Positions 13,689-20,126 of a DNA stretch of 20,126 nucleotides are shown piece after piece. The number at the start of each line of letters is the position of its first letter. Positions within the stretch are counted from its first letter, which is position 1. Position numbers and translations under genes: made by a program. A model generated the notes under the pieces. It saw only the letters and a list, made by a program, of their open reading frames with translations. It did not search any database and had not been told where the DNA came from. The stretch is from an uncultured Clostridia bacterium (GTDB lineage Bacteria > Bacillota_A > Clostridia > Oscillospirales > Oscillospiraceae). The DNA lies in NCBI GenBank assembly GCA_946410505.1, contig CAMKAP010000009.1, forward strand, positions 1-20,126, in the 5' to 3' direction.

Positions 13689-13940
13689 TCAGGTCTGCGC
13701 CGGCCCCTGTCTCCTGCGCGTCAGAGACTCCCTGACAAGCCCCAGAAGATACCCGAAGCTCTCGATCCGAAAGAGCGCGGAGCCCAAAACATAGACCGCG
13801 ACGCCCGCCGGGATCTGCACCAGCAGCGTCAGCACCGGCGAGAGCCCCAGATATTGCAGGCACCACACCGCCGCAAACATCACCGCCGACAGCAGCGCCG
13901 AGGGCAGCACATCCGCCGCCTGGTTGCCTATAGGCAATCG
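13689..13940 (-). pseudogene. C-terminal remnant of a Wzx-type polysaccharide flippase
   Basis: About 83 residues ending at the stop codon at 13689, from LPIGNQAADVLPSALLSAVM through LVQIPAGVAVYVLGSALFRI to SFGYLLGLVRESLTRRR. Two hydrophobic helices joined by the 'ESF-x-YLLGL' tail are what ends many RfbX/Wzx flippases. Nothing recognisable as the other ten or so helices lies upstream, and the frame before this point (a possible ATG at 13991) does not look like flippase. A perfect 14-bp palindrome, TTGCCTATAGGCAA (13924-13937), sits at the break. An intact flippase is encoded at 17212-18777, so this is probably debris of an earlier locus. Confidence 0.6.
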
Positions 13941-14131
13941 GATTGAGTCGTAGGTCTGCGGGTAGTTTCCCTGTGTTTCACAAGCCATCACCGGATGTAT
14001 TGCCGGTATATAAACGACGGAACACCAAAAGCAGTTCTATGCTTCCGTTTTTTGGCAACTGTATATGTGCGTGTGGTGAACTCGTGCCTCACTGCCGTTC
14101 TCTTATCTTAACATGAGGCGACAATGGCTTT

Positions 14132-14227
14132 TCAAACAGCGGGCAGCCCGGCCAGGTTGGAATCGTCCATCCCGCTCAGAATTGTGTCTACTGCCGGGTT
14201 ATCCCCGGCGACATACAGAATTCTCAT
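14132..14227 (-). pseudogene. Possible 31-aa reading frame, perhaps an N-terminal gene fragment
   Basis: A short frame from ATG 14227 to TGA 14132. It begins MRILYVAGDNPAVDTILSGM and ends DDSNLAGLPAV. The beta-strand start MRILYVAG and the well-formed codons look like the first residues of a Rossmann-type protein, for instance a GT4-type glycosyltransferase, cut off early. No good ribosome site precedes it (GAGAG is 12 bases away). The 13941-14131 interval beside it shows no other coding signal. It may be a remnant of the same rearrangement that broke the flippase. I do not recognise it firmly. Confidence 0.3.
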
Positions 14228-14266
14228 CGTGTTGTTATTCTCTCATATTTGAGTTTATACGAGTAC

Positions 14267-14980
14267 TTATCTGATTGCTTTCGAAATCGCCCTGAAATCC
14301 TTCACGGCCTGCATACCGATTCTGACAATGCGCTTCATGTTGATCGAATTAACGCCGCCCTGCCGCGGTCTGAACGTAATCGGAAGGAATTTGACCTTAC
14401 ACCCTTTTTTGGCATAGATGACCGAAAGGATCACATTGGACAAATTATAGTCCTTGGGAATCAAATCAATGTATTTCCTGAGTGTCTCAGCCTTCATAAG
14501 ACGAAATGGCGTATTGGCATCCGTCACCGTCACACCAAAGCAAAGCCTGATCACATTTTTCAGCGTTTTTGTCACCACGATTCGGGAAAAACCGTCTTCC
14601 CTGTGGTTGCGATGGCCGATCACCATGTCGTATTGATCACGGATCGCCCAGAACTGGCCAAATTCAGAGGCAAGCGTCTGGCCGTCGGAATCCGTTTGAA
14701 AAACGTAGTCGGCTCCCTGACCCAGCGCGTAATGGTACCCATAAAGCACAGTTGCACCATGGCCGCCGTTCGGCTTCGTCACAGCTTCCATCAACGGCCT
14801 CTCTGCGGCAAGAACCCTCAGGATCTCATAGGTATCGTCCTTGCTTCCGTCGTCAATAATAACAAGGCGAGATCCTTCACCGCCGTAGTTTTCAACAACC
14901 GGATACCAGTCGTTAACGACGTCGCTGATATTTTCCGCTTCGTTATATGCGGGGATCACGATGTAGAGCTTATCATTCAT
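14267..14980 (-). CDS. Family 2 glycosyltransferase, soluble (GtrB/DPM1-like)
   Basis: A 237-residue glycosyltransferase of the GT-A fold. The N-terminus has YIVIPAYNEAENI (6-18), the nucleotide-binding IIDDGS (41-46) and the metal-binding TDSDG (96-100), then TPFRLM and a C-terminal 'FRPRQGGVNSINMKR' segment. This pattern fits enzymes that transfer a sugar from a nucleotide donor to polyprenyl phosphate. The usual GtrB has two membrane helices at the C-terminus; here the protein ends before them. The frame is open for 36 more codons upstream, but the ATG at 14980 is chosen because GGGAGG lies 8 bases before it and the conserved strand begins there. It follows the GtrA-type gene by 133 bases; with that gene and the GT-C protein it would form a three-part Gtr-like module. 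Confidence 0.88.
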   Translation of the reverse strand: MNDKLYIVIPAYNEAENISDVVNDWYPVVENYGGEGSRLVIIDDGSKDDTYEILRVLAAERPLMEAVTKPNGGHGATVLYGYHYALGQGADYVFQTDSDGQTLASEFGQFWAIRDQYDMVIGHRNHREDGFSRIVVTKTLKNVIRLCFGVTVTDANTPFRLMKAETLRKYIDLIPKDYNLSNVILSVIYAKKGCKVKFLPITFRPRQGGVNSINMKRIVRIGMQAVKDFRAISKAIR

Positions 14981-15113
14981 ATGAAATACCTCCCAAACTC
15001 TGAACCGCTTGAATAGTATTTTGTTATCATAAAGAAAGGCACGGCGCACCTTCGTCCGATACGATCTAAACGCCGAGGCGCGCCTCAAAGACTTTCTTTT
15101 TCAACACCGTTTT

Positions 15114-15527
15114 TCAGGTTTTCCCTGATGATTTACGAAAAGAGATAAACTTATTCAGCACATACTGGACAGCCGCTACAATGATGACAGAAGCAATTTT
15201 CGTCCACAGGATGTTCCAGGAAAAATGTTCTCCCAATGCAAGAATCCCCTCTGAAAGCAGCAGGCCAAACATGCCTACCAGGAAAAAGGAGAGAAATCGT
15301 CGGCCGATGTGGTCTTTCGTCTTGAAATTGAAAAACAGATTCAGCGTGAAACTAATGCAGATGCCGACGATTACGCTGACTATGTTCGCATACAAACTAT
15401 AGACCGATAATTTGCTCGTCAGCAGATGGAACAGCAGCGTATCAACGCCGGCGCTGGTCGCTCCGATGATGCCGTATAAGATCATTTCTTTCAGAAGCGG
15501 CCCGTATTTTTTGATAATTCCTTGCAT
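15114..15527 (-). CDS. GtrA-family membrane protein
   Basis: A 137-residue protein with four hydrophobic helices (about 15-35, 43-63, 77-97 and 104-124) and the family features 'YGIIGATSAGVDTLLFHLL' near the start, 'SFTLNLFFNFK' in the middle and 'QYVLNKFISFRK' at the end. GtrA proteins are thought to flip or help flip polyprenyl-phosphate-linked sugars across the membrane. The frame could begin at a TTG at 15548, but the ATG at 15527 follows the upstream gene's stop by 4 bases and has AAAGGA 12 bases upstream. Placement between a GT-C membrane enzyme and a GT2 enzyme supports a Gtr-like glycosylation module for the surface polysaccharide. Confidence 0.9.
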   Translation of the reverse strand: MQGIIKKYGPLLKEMILYGIIGATSAGVDTLLFHLLTSKLSVYSLYANIVSVIVGICISFTLNLFFNFKTKDHIGRRFLSFFLVGMFGLLLSEGILALGEHFSWNILWTKIASVIIVAAVQYVLNKFISFRKSSGKT

Positions 15528-15531
15528 GTTT

Positions 15532-17052
15532 CTATGTTGTCCTTTCAAACATCACGAACGAGTATTCAGGATCATAACACAGCACCCTGTAGTTGTCCCG
15601 AATAAATTGATTTATCTCTTTGGCTTTGTCATAGTTCGACGAAGATACTCCGTACCAATACTCTTTGTTGTAGCCGCTCCCGAATATATATTTGTGCTCG
15701 CCAGAAAGAATTGCCTCATTGAGGGCATCTTCAGCATACGGGAATTCGTCGTATCCGGCAGAAGGAATATAAGGGTATTTCACCGTGGGACATACATCTA
15801 GGATCACATAAGGCTGCATCATATTTGCCGTAGTGAGCAGCGTGTTCCTTTCATCATCTTCGCCGATTTTCTCATCGCATTCCATGATAATCGAGTAGAG
15901 ATTCTTATATTCTGTCCGGATCGGAAGATACTTGATTGCTAAACGGAGGTTCCCCGCCACGGTAAGGCAGAGGCAAATAGCCAGGGTGATGGGAAACAGC
16001 GCTTTTCCATGGATTTTCGACAGCCAGCGACCAGCAAAAATGAAGACAGGCAGCGTAAAGGGGAGCAGGATTTGAAAATAGTGTCCATAGCTTCTCTTTC
16101 CCATGAAAGTAAACGCCAGAACAAAAAAGAAGCCAAGGCTGAACATCCACTTGAAAGAAGGCTTAAGGTCTTTCGAAGCACATACGATCCCAACTCCGAT
16201 AAGCGCAAGATAAAACACCAGAGATGCTCCGCTGAAAAACAGGCCATGCAGCAGTCCGGAAAAGCTGCCGCCTTCTCCCACGTACATCATATTAAACGTG
16301 AACATGGCAAAAAACATATCCTCAAGGCTATGATGGAGCAGGCCATACAGAAGCGGAGGAAGCAGGGCGAGAAAAACGCCCAGCAGTAGTGCGAAGAGAT
16401 TCTCAAACAGGTTTTTAATCTGTCGTCCGGAAATCAGTCTGATGGCAAGTGTTATTCCAAACGGGACCCAAAGGGCAACCAGGTTCATCCGCAGCATCAG
16501 GCAGATGCCGGAGCAGAGTCCGTGGAGAAACATGTCCATCGGCGGATGACACGTATCGCCGGATAAATAATAACGGATTATGAGCCAGCTGCTTATCAGC
16601 TGAAAGCTCAAGGCATAGTTTTCCGAGAAGCCGCCTGCCATGTATGTAAAGTAGTTCATAGACAGGCCAACGAACAAACAGCTGCACAGAAAAGCGATCT
16701 TTTTTTCTGTTATAAACAGACTGATGATGCGATCAGCAAAATAGAGATTTACAAAGCAGAAGACAATTTCGACAAGGTACATCCCCATCCCCGGAAGAAG
16801 GGAGTCAATAGCATTTCCGACATAATAGAAAAAATACAGCCAGATCCCTTTGTGATCAAAAAAATCCGTATAGGCTGTCTGCCCGTTCAGCATAGCCTTT
16901 CCCATGCAATAAAACACAGAGGCATCCGTGGAATAAAAACGGATCAGCGGTGAAAAACCGTAACAGAGCAAAACGATTGCTGCCGCCCAAAAGGGGAACA
17001 GAAAACCTCTCCATACCCTCTCCCGAATACTGCAATTCTCTTGAAAAAGCAT
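15532..17052 (-). CDS. Polytopic GT-C-type glycosyltransferase (GtrC/ArnT-like)
   Basis: A 506-residue membrane protein with about ten hydrophobic segments. Its first outside loop has FYSTDASVFYCMGKAMLNGQ (39-58) and TDFFDHKGIWLYFF (62-75), the acidic, DHKG-containing pattern typical of GT39/GT83-like enzymes that use polyprenyl-linked sugars. The last 120 residues form a soluble domain with 'YIPSAGYDEFPYAEDALNEA' and a carboxyl end 'YDPEYSFVMFERTT', as in related enzymes. The ATG at 17052 is preferred over 17133 because AGGAGG lies 11 bases before it and the added residues look non-coding. It probably transfers the sugar provided by the GT2/GtrA pair onto the polysaccharide outside the membrane; the acceptor is unknown. 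Confidence 0.82.
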   Translation of the reverse strand: MLFQENCSIRERVWRGFLFPFWAAAIVLLCYGFSPLIRFYSTDASVFYCMGKAMLNGQTAYTDFFDHKGIWLYFFYYVGNAIDSLLPGMGMYLVEIVFCFVNLYFADRIISLFITEKKIAFLCSCLFVGLSMNYFTYMAGGFSENYALSFQLISSWLIIRYYLSGDTCHPPMDMFLHGLCSGICLMLRMNLVALWVPFGITLAIRLISGRQIKNLFENLFALLLGVFLALLPPLLYGLLHHSLEDMFFAMFTFNMMYVGEGGSFSGLLHGLFFSGASLVFYLALIGVGIVCASKDLKPSFKWMFSLGFFFVLAFTFMGKRSYGHYFQILLPFTLPVFIFAGRWLSKIHGKALFPITLAICLCLTVAGNLRLAIKYLPIRTEYKNLYSIIMECDEKIGEDDERNTLLTTANMMQPYVILDVCPTVKYPYIPSAGYDEFPYAEDALNEAILSGEHKYIFGSGYNKEYWYGVSSSNYDKAKEINQFIRDNYRVLCYDPEYSFVMFERTT

Positions 17053-17211
17053 TTGTGTTCTGTCCTCCTGAATACAACAAATAATAGCCTGGTGATGCCG
17101 ACAAAAGAAAACGGATATAGCTGAAGCAGACAATAATCACGAAAAACTTAGCCAAAAGCACAAAGGAATAGCATCAGCCGCTCTTTCCATAGCCAGACAC
17201 AGTTTTTCTTT

Positions 17212-18777
17212 TCATCTGGTCTGTTTGCCGGTCGTTCTCAGTCTTGCCAAAATCGCTTCGAATTTATTATTTGTCATTCTGTCAACAACATCTAATACCC
17301 CATTAAAGTCATCGTCCCTTCTGATGACAAGCAAGAACAATACATTCGGGACAATCAAACTGATAACCAGACGAATGCAAATGGCCAAAACGCCGCGATC
17401 CGGCACAAAAATGCAGATACAATAAGAAGCCGACGCAGCTACAATTGCAAGCAGCGCATTTTTCAAATACTTTTTTATATACTCTGAAGGGGATCTATGA
17501 AAAATAACAGTAAACAGATTTTTAATCAACCAAGGTATATTAACTAGAATGTAACTAACAACCGTAGAAAGAATGATTGCAATAATTCCAACATAACGTA
17601 CCAAAAGTATATTCAGTGCCAAGTTGAAAACACAAGCACAGAATGGCCGAAATCTGTCCTCATGCCACATTCCTCCGGCGTCTTTATATACCGCCATTAC
17701 GTGATTCGTGATGTATAGATAGGCGTAAAAGCACATCAGAATTACACATCCATAGTCCAGCAGCATTCCCTCTCCCATCCACAGAACCATAAATGGTTGA
17801 TACAGATTCAAAAAACAGCACACGCAAATGCCGGCAAGCCAGAATACGATTATGCTGAGCTTTTTGAAATCCGCATAGTTTTTGTCAACAGTTTCAGAAA
17901 CCAGACTGTTTCCAATACCCGCTGTACAGGAAGAGATGAGAATCATAATAATGCCCATCACAGAAGACATAATAAAGTAATAGTTTTGATAAACGGCTAG
18001 CATTGTCAGTCCAAGAAACCCGGTTATTACCAAAGTATCTGCCGAGCCGAGCAGAGTATTTCCCAATTTTGCAGTAAACAAGTCACGAATTCGTCCATTA
18101 ATCGCCTTGATCTCAGCCTTTTCCAAGGTTCCTATCGGATCATAATAAGGATACAGTTTATGAGAAGCAATCGCGGTTGTAATATTCGTAAGTATTTGAG
18201 TCAAGAGCGCGACTAAAACAAAAAAGTAATAATTTTTCGTGAGCGCTAATACCAACAATTGAAGTCCATATTGTACTGTAACCGTAGCAAGACGTACCTT
18301 GCTTACTACATCATTTCTTTGATTCGCCACAAGAATGCAACTGCGATAAGCAAAAATCCAATATGAAAAAACTGTCGTAAAAAGAGTTATAAGGTATAGA
18401 ATGTAAATATTTATCCCAGCAGGTACAGGGCCGTGGATTAGCTTTGGAAGCAAGGGTGTGAGCATCAGGCCAAGAGCAGCAATGGCCAAACCAATCACAC
18501 GATAATAAATCTTATATAAGCGAAGCAAAGCACATACTTTAACATTATCGTTCTCGGCAATCGGTTGATACATACTGTAAATCAATGCTGAGCCAACGCC
18601 GAGCTCGGCAAGATCCAGCATCTGAATGACAGATACAAACAGACCATTCAGCCCCAGATATTGAACACCCAAATAACAGGCTATCGCTGTACGCATAACA
18701 AATGGGAACAGCATTTGATATAGTCTCAAAAGTGTCCCAAACAGGAAATTACGCGCTGCATTTTGTGTTCTGCTCAT
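17212..18777 (-). CDS. Wzx-type polysaccharide flippase (MOP superfamily)
   Basis: A 521-residue protein with 12-14 predicted membrane helices. The N-terminus MSRTQNAARNFLFGTLLRLY with the following 'FPFVMRTAIACYLGVQYLGLNGLFVSVI' is characteristic of oligosaccharide flippases of the RfbX/Wzx group in Bacillota. The protein moves lipid-linked repeat units to the outer face of the membrane. It is intact over its whole length, unlike the remnant at 13689-13940. The ATG has GGAG 10 bases upstream. It is followed after 159 bases of AT-rich sequence by the GT-C gene and preceded after 139 bases by the ferredoxin-type gene. The 17053-17211 gap shows no gene or clear terminator. No Wzy polymerase is visible in the window. 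Confidence 0.9.
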   Translation of the reverse strand: MSRTQNAARNFLFGTLLRLYQMLFPFVMRTAIACYLGVQYLGLNGLFVSVIQMLDLAELGVGSALIYSMYQPIAENDNVKVCALLRLYKIYYRVIGLAIAALGLMLTPLLPKLIHGPVPAGINIYILYLITLFTTVFSYWIFAYRSCILVANQRNDVVSKVRLATVTVQYGLQLLVLALTKNYYFFVLVALLTQILTNITTAIASHKLYPYYDPIGTLEKAEIKAINGRIRDLFTAKLGNTLLGSADTLVITGFLGLTMLAVYQNYYFIMSSVMGIIMILISSCTAGIGNSLVSETVDKNYADFKKLSIIVFWLAGICVCCFLNLYQPFMVLWMGEGMLLDYGCVILMCFYAYLYITNHVMAVYKDAGGMWHEDRFRPFCACVFNLALNILLVRYVGIIAIILSTVVSYILVNIPWLIKNLFTVIFHRSPSEYIKKYLKNALLAIVAASASYCICIFVPDRGVLAICIRLVISLIVPNVLFLLVIRRDDDFNGVLDVVDRMTNNKFEAILARLRTTGKQTR

Positions 18778-18916
18778 TCCGCAATTACTCCAATGCCACC
18801 TAATACTGCAGCTTCACCAAAAATGGTCTTGAAAAAAAGCACTCCAACTCACTCCGGCCGCTTTATCGTAAGGTCAGATTCTATTGGATACCTCTCTTTG
18901 CATTTCCACGCAAATA

Positions 18917-20089
18917 TTATTTCCCAAGTATTTTACAGATCGGCTGCAGTAAATTAACTCGATCTAGCGTACGAATAACCCTCTGTTTTGGTGTCAGGCG
19001 AAGATACTTTCGCTGCATTTCACGGAAACTCAGATTATCCAAATCTTCAAAAAAGGATTCGCGCGCCGGTGGGCGTGAAACAGAGTGGGAATAGGCGGGG
19101 TTCCCTTGTAGCGCTTTGCAGCCATCTACTTCAATCTGTTCCATATCTCCTGACACCTCGGAGAACAATTGCTCTCCCTTTTCCGTCAGCGCAAAAACCA
19201 GTGATGTGCCCTTGTCATCGTCCAGGGCAGGCGCTACATACTCTACGCCCCAAAAGTCGCCAAGAATCAGATCCGCACCGCAGTTTCCATCCTTGGCCGT
19301 ACATTGATAGCAAGACGGACGAAGGCACTGGTCGCGCAAAAACATCTCAAGGAACGGATCATCTCTCAAGCTCATGAATCGATCACGTCCGCTTTGTGTG
19401 ATCACATTCAAGCCGAACCTCTTCCAGCCTATTTTTTTGCTTCGGAAAGAGACTGCCTGAATCCCGCTCTTCAGCTTTTTTTCTGCCTCATCAGCATACT
19501 TCTCCCACAACTTGGGTGAAGGCACGCCATGGCAAATAATGCCAACGCTAAGAAGATTCTCATGCTCTTTTCCCAAATAGCGTTTTAGTCCGGCGATCTG
19601 GCACGGAGTCCCGGAAAACAATACTGGTTTTCCGGTTTGCAGCCGTTTTTTCACTTCTCGGAATATGCCTTCCAAATCACTCTGGAGATATTTTGAGCCA
19701 CGTAAGGCCGGCAAGTCCATTTCGTGCTCTATCATTACATGATGCACAGACCGGCAATCCTCACGCAATGCAGCCCCAAACACGGTGCCCCGGTTCCTGA
19801 GCGTATTAAGTGCAAGTATGGAAAATACGCCACCTGACGAGCTCTCCAAGCGGAGTTTTTCGTCCTTGGCATTGGCCCCCCACGCTATTGCCTCGTGAAT
19901 AGACTTCAAAATTGGGTTTTCGGCAGGGCAAACCGTGTCGCACTTTCCACAATGAGCGCATCGCGTCTCATCCACCACTGGATACAGGAAGCCCTCTTTA
20001 TCTGCTTTCATGGTAATACATCCAAGTGCGCAAACAGCTTCACAGGCAGAGCAACCACTGCATTGGGACTTGTTCGTTTTTGAAATCAT
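18917..20089 (-). CDS. Ferredoxin-domain protein of the F420-hydrogenase beta-subunit family (polysaccharide locus type)
   Basis: A 390-residue protein. Residues 1-60 carry two [4Fe-4S] ferredoxin motifs: CSGCSACEAVC (C10, C13, C16, C20) and CAHCGKCDTVC (C44, C47, C50, C54). The rest matches the coenzyme F420 hydrogenase/dehydrogenase beta-subunit N- and C-terminal domains, with 'SSSGGVFSILA' (88-98), FSGTPCQIAGLKRYLG, ICHGVPSP and 'CGADLILGDFWG'. Members are regular in exopolysaccharide clusters of Bacillota and Bacteroidota, often beside polysaccharide pyruvyl transferases, where they are thought to do a redox step on a sugar; F420 itself is unlikely here. An in-frame stop lies 16-18 bases above the ATG, so the N-terminus is complete, though the ribosome site is weak. 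It is the most upstream visible gene of the right-hand unit. Confidence 0.9.
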   Translation of the reverse strand: MISKTNKSQCSGCSACEAVCALGCITMKADKEGFLYPVVDETRCAHCGKCDTVCPAENPILKSIHEAIAWGANAKDEKLRLESSSGGVFSILALNTLRNRGTVFGAALREDCRSVHHVMIEHEMDLPALRGSKYLQSDLEGIFREVKKRLQTGKPVLFSGTPCQIAGLKRYLGKEHENLLSVGIICHGVPSPKLWEKYADEAEKKLKSGIQAVSFRSKKIGWKRFGLNVITQSGRDRFMSLRDDPFLEMFLRDQCLRPSCYQCTAKDGNCGADLILGDFWGVEYVAPALDDDKGTSLVFALTEKGEQLFSEVSGDMEQIEVDGCKALQGNPAYSHSVSRPPARESFFEDLDNLSFREMQRKYLRLTPKQRVIRTLDRVNLLQPICKILGK

Positions 20090-20126
20090 GTAAATATCTA
20101 GATTTTTTTATTCCTTCACATATTTT

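Noticed and set aside
15075..15086. GAGGCGCGCCTC, a perfect 12-bp palindrome between the GT2 and GtrA genes, as a terminator or operator
   Set aside because: It has no loop and no U-tract in the direction of transcription, and no second site; too short to assign a role.
1..20126. CRISPR arrays, tRNA or rRNA genes
   Set aside because: No regularly spaced direct repeats and no cloverleaf-type or ribosomal RNA sequences were seen on either strand.

Overview
The window looks like a chromosomal accessory region of a GC-rich, gut-type clostridium (Bacillota, perhaps Oscillospiraceae/Ruminococcaceae). The hints are GGAGG-type ribosome binding sites, a PHP-type CpsB phosphatase, an HprK-like kinase and the mix of families; no rRNA or tRNA is present, so the placement is inference. 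An exopolysaccharide (capsule) locus fills both ends, and a peptide-modification system sits in the middle.

Left part (1-4914, all minus strand, probably one operon read from 4914 down to 1): a nucleotidyltransferase-like domain fused to an S26/S24-type peptidase domain, an ABC exporter without a C39 peptidase domain, a CpsB-type tyrosine phosphatase, a membrane-anchored protein with two Ig-like (DUF5011-like) repeats, and the first 29 codons of a probable Wzz-type chain-length protein. A divergent promoter region (about 4950-5055) separates this from a plus-strand operon (5134-7479): HprK-like kinase, PqqD-like recognition protein and radical SAM/SPASM enzyme 1. Then come a small inverted-repeat element (7511-7654), a rho-independent terminator and a tyrosine recombinase (7767-8714).

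Centre (8743-13503): a minus-strand unit of PqqD-like protein 2, putative precursor A and radical SAM/SPASM enzyme 2; a plus-strand unit of putative precursor B and radical SAM/SPASM enzyme 3; and a lone minus-strand putative precursor C. Precursors A, B and C (132, 147 and 154 aa) share the N-terminal pattern W-x2-P-x4-E-x-F-x2-N-[ED]-YVA and then diverge almost completely into long cores; in B and C these cores are rich in Trp and Tyr. All three end in a C-terminal serine. Together with the HprK-like kinase and the nucleotidyltransferase this recalls the tailoring of the C-terminal Ser in some Bacillota lasso peptides, yet no lasso cyclase or transglutaminase-like protease is present. I propose an undescribed or little-described RiPP-like system: PqqD proteins present the leader, the SPASM enzymes modify the core, the kinase and NTase may decorate the C-terminus, the S26-like domain may cut the leader, and the ABC protein exports the product. 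Its export genes are co-oriented with capsule-control genes.

Right part (13689-20089, minus strand, visibly more AT-rich): a broken flippase C-terminus, a possible 31-aa reading frame, a GT2 glycosyltransferase, a GtrA-type membrane protein, a GT-C-type membrane glycosyltransferase (the last three resembling a Gtr module), an intact Wzx-type flippase and an F420-hydrogenase-beta-like ferredoxin protein of the kind found in polysaccharide loci.
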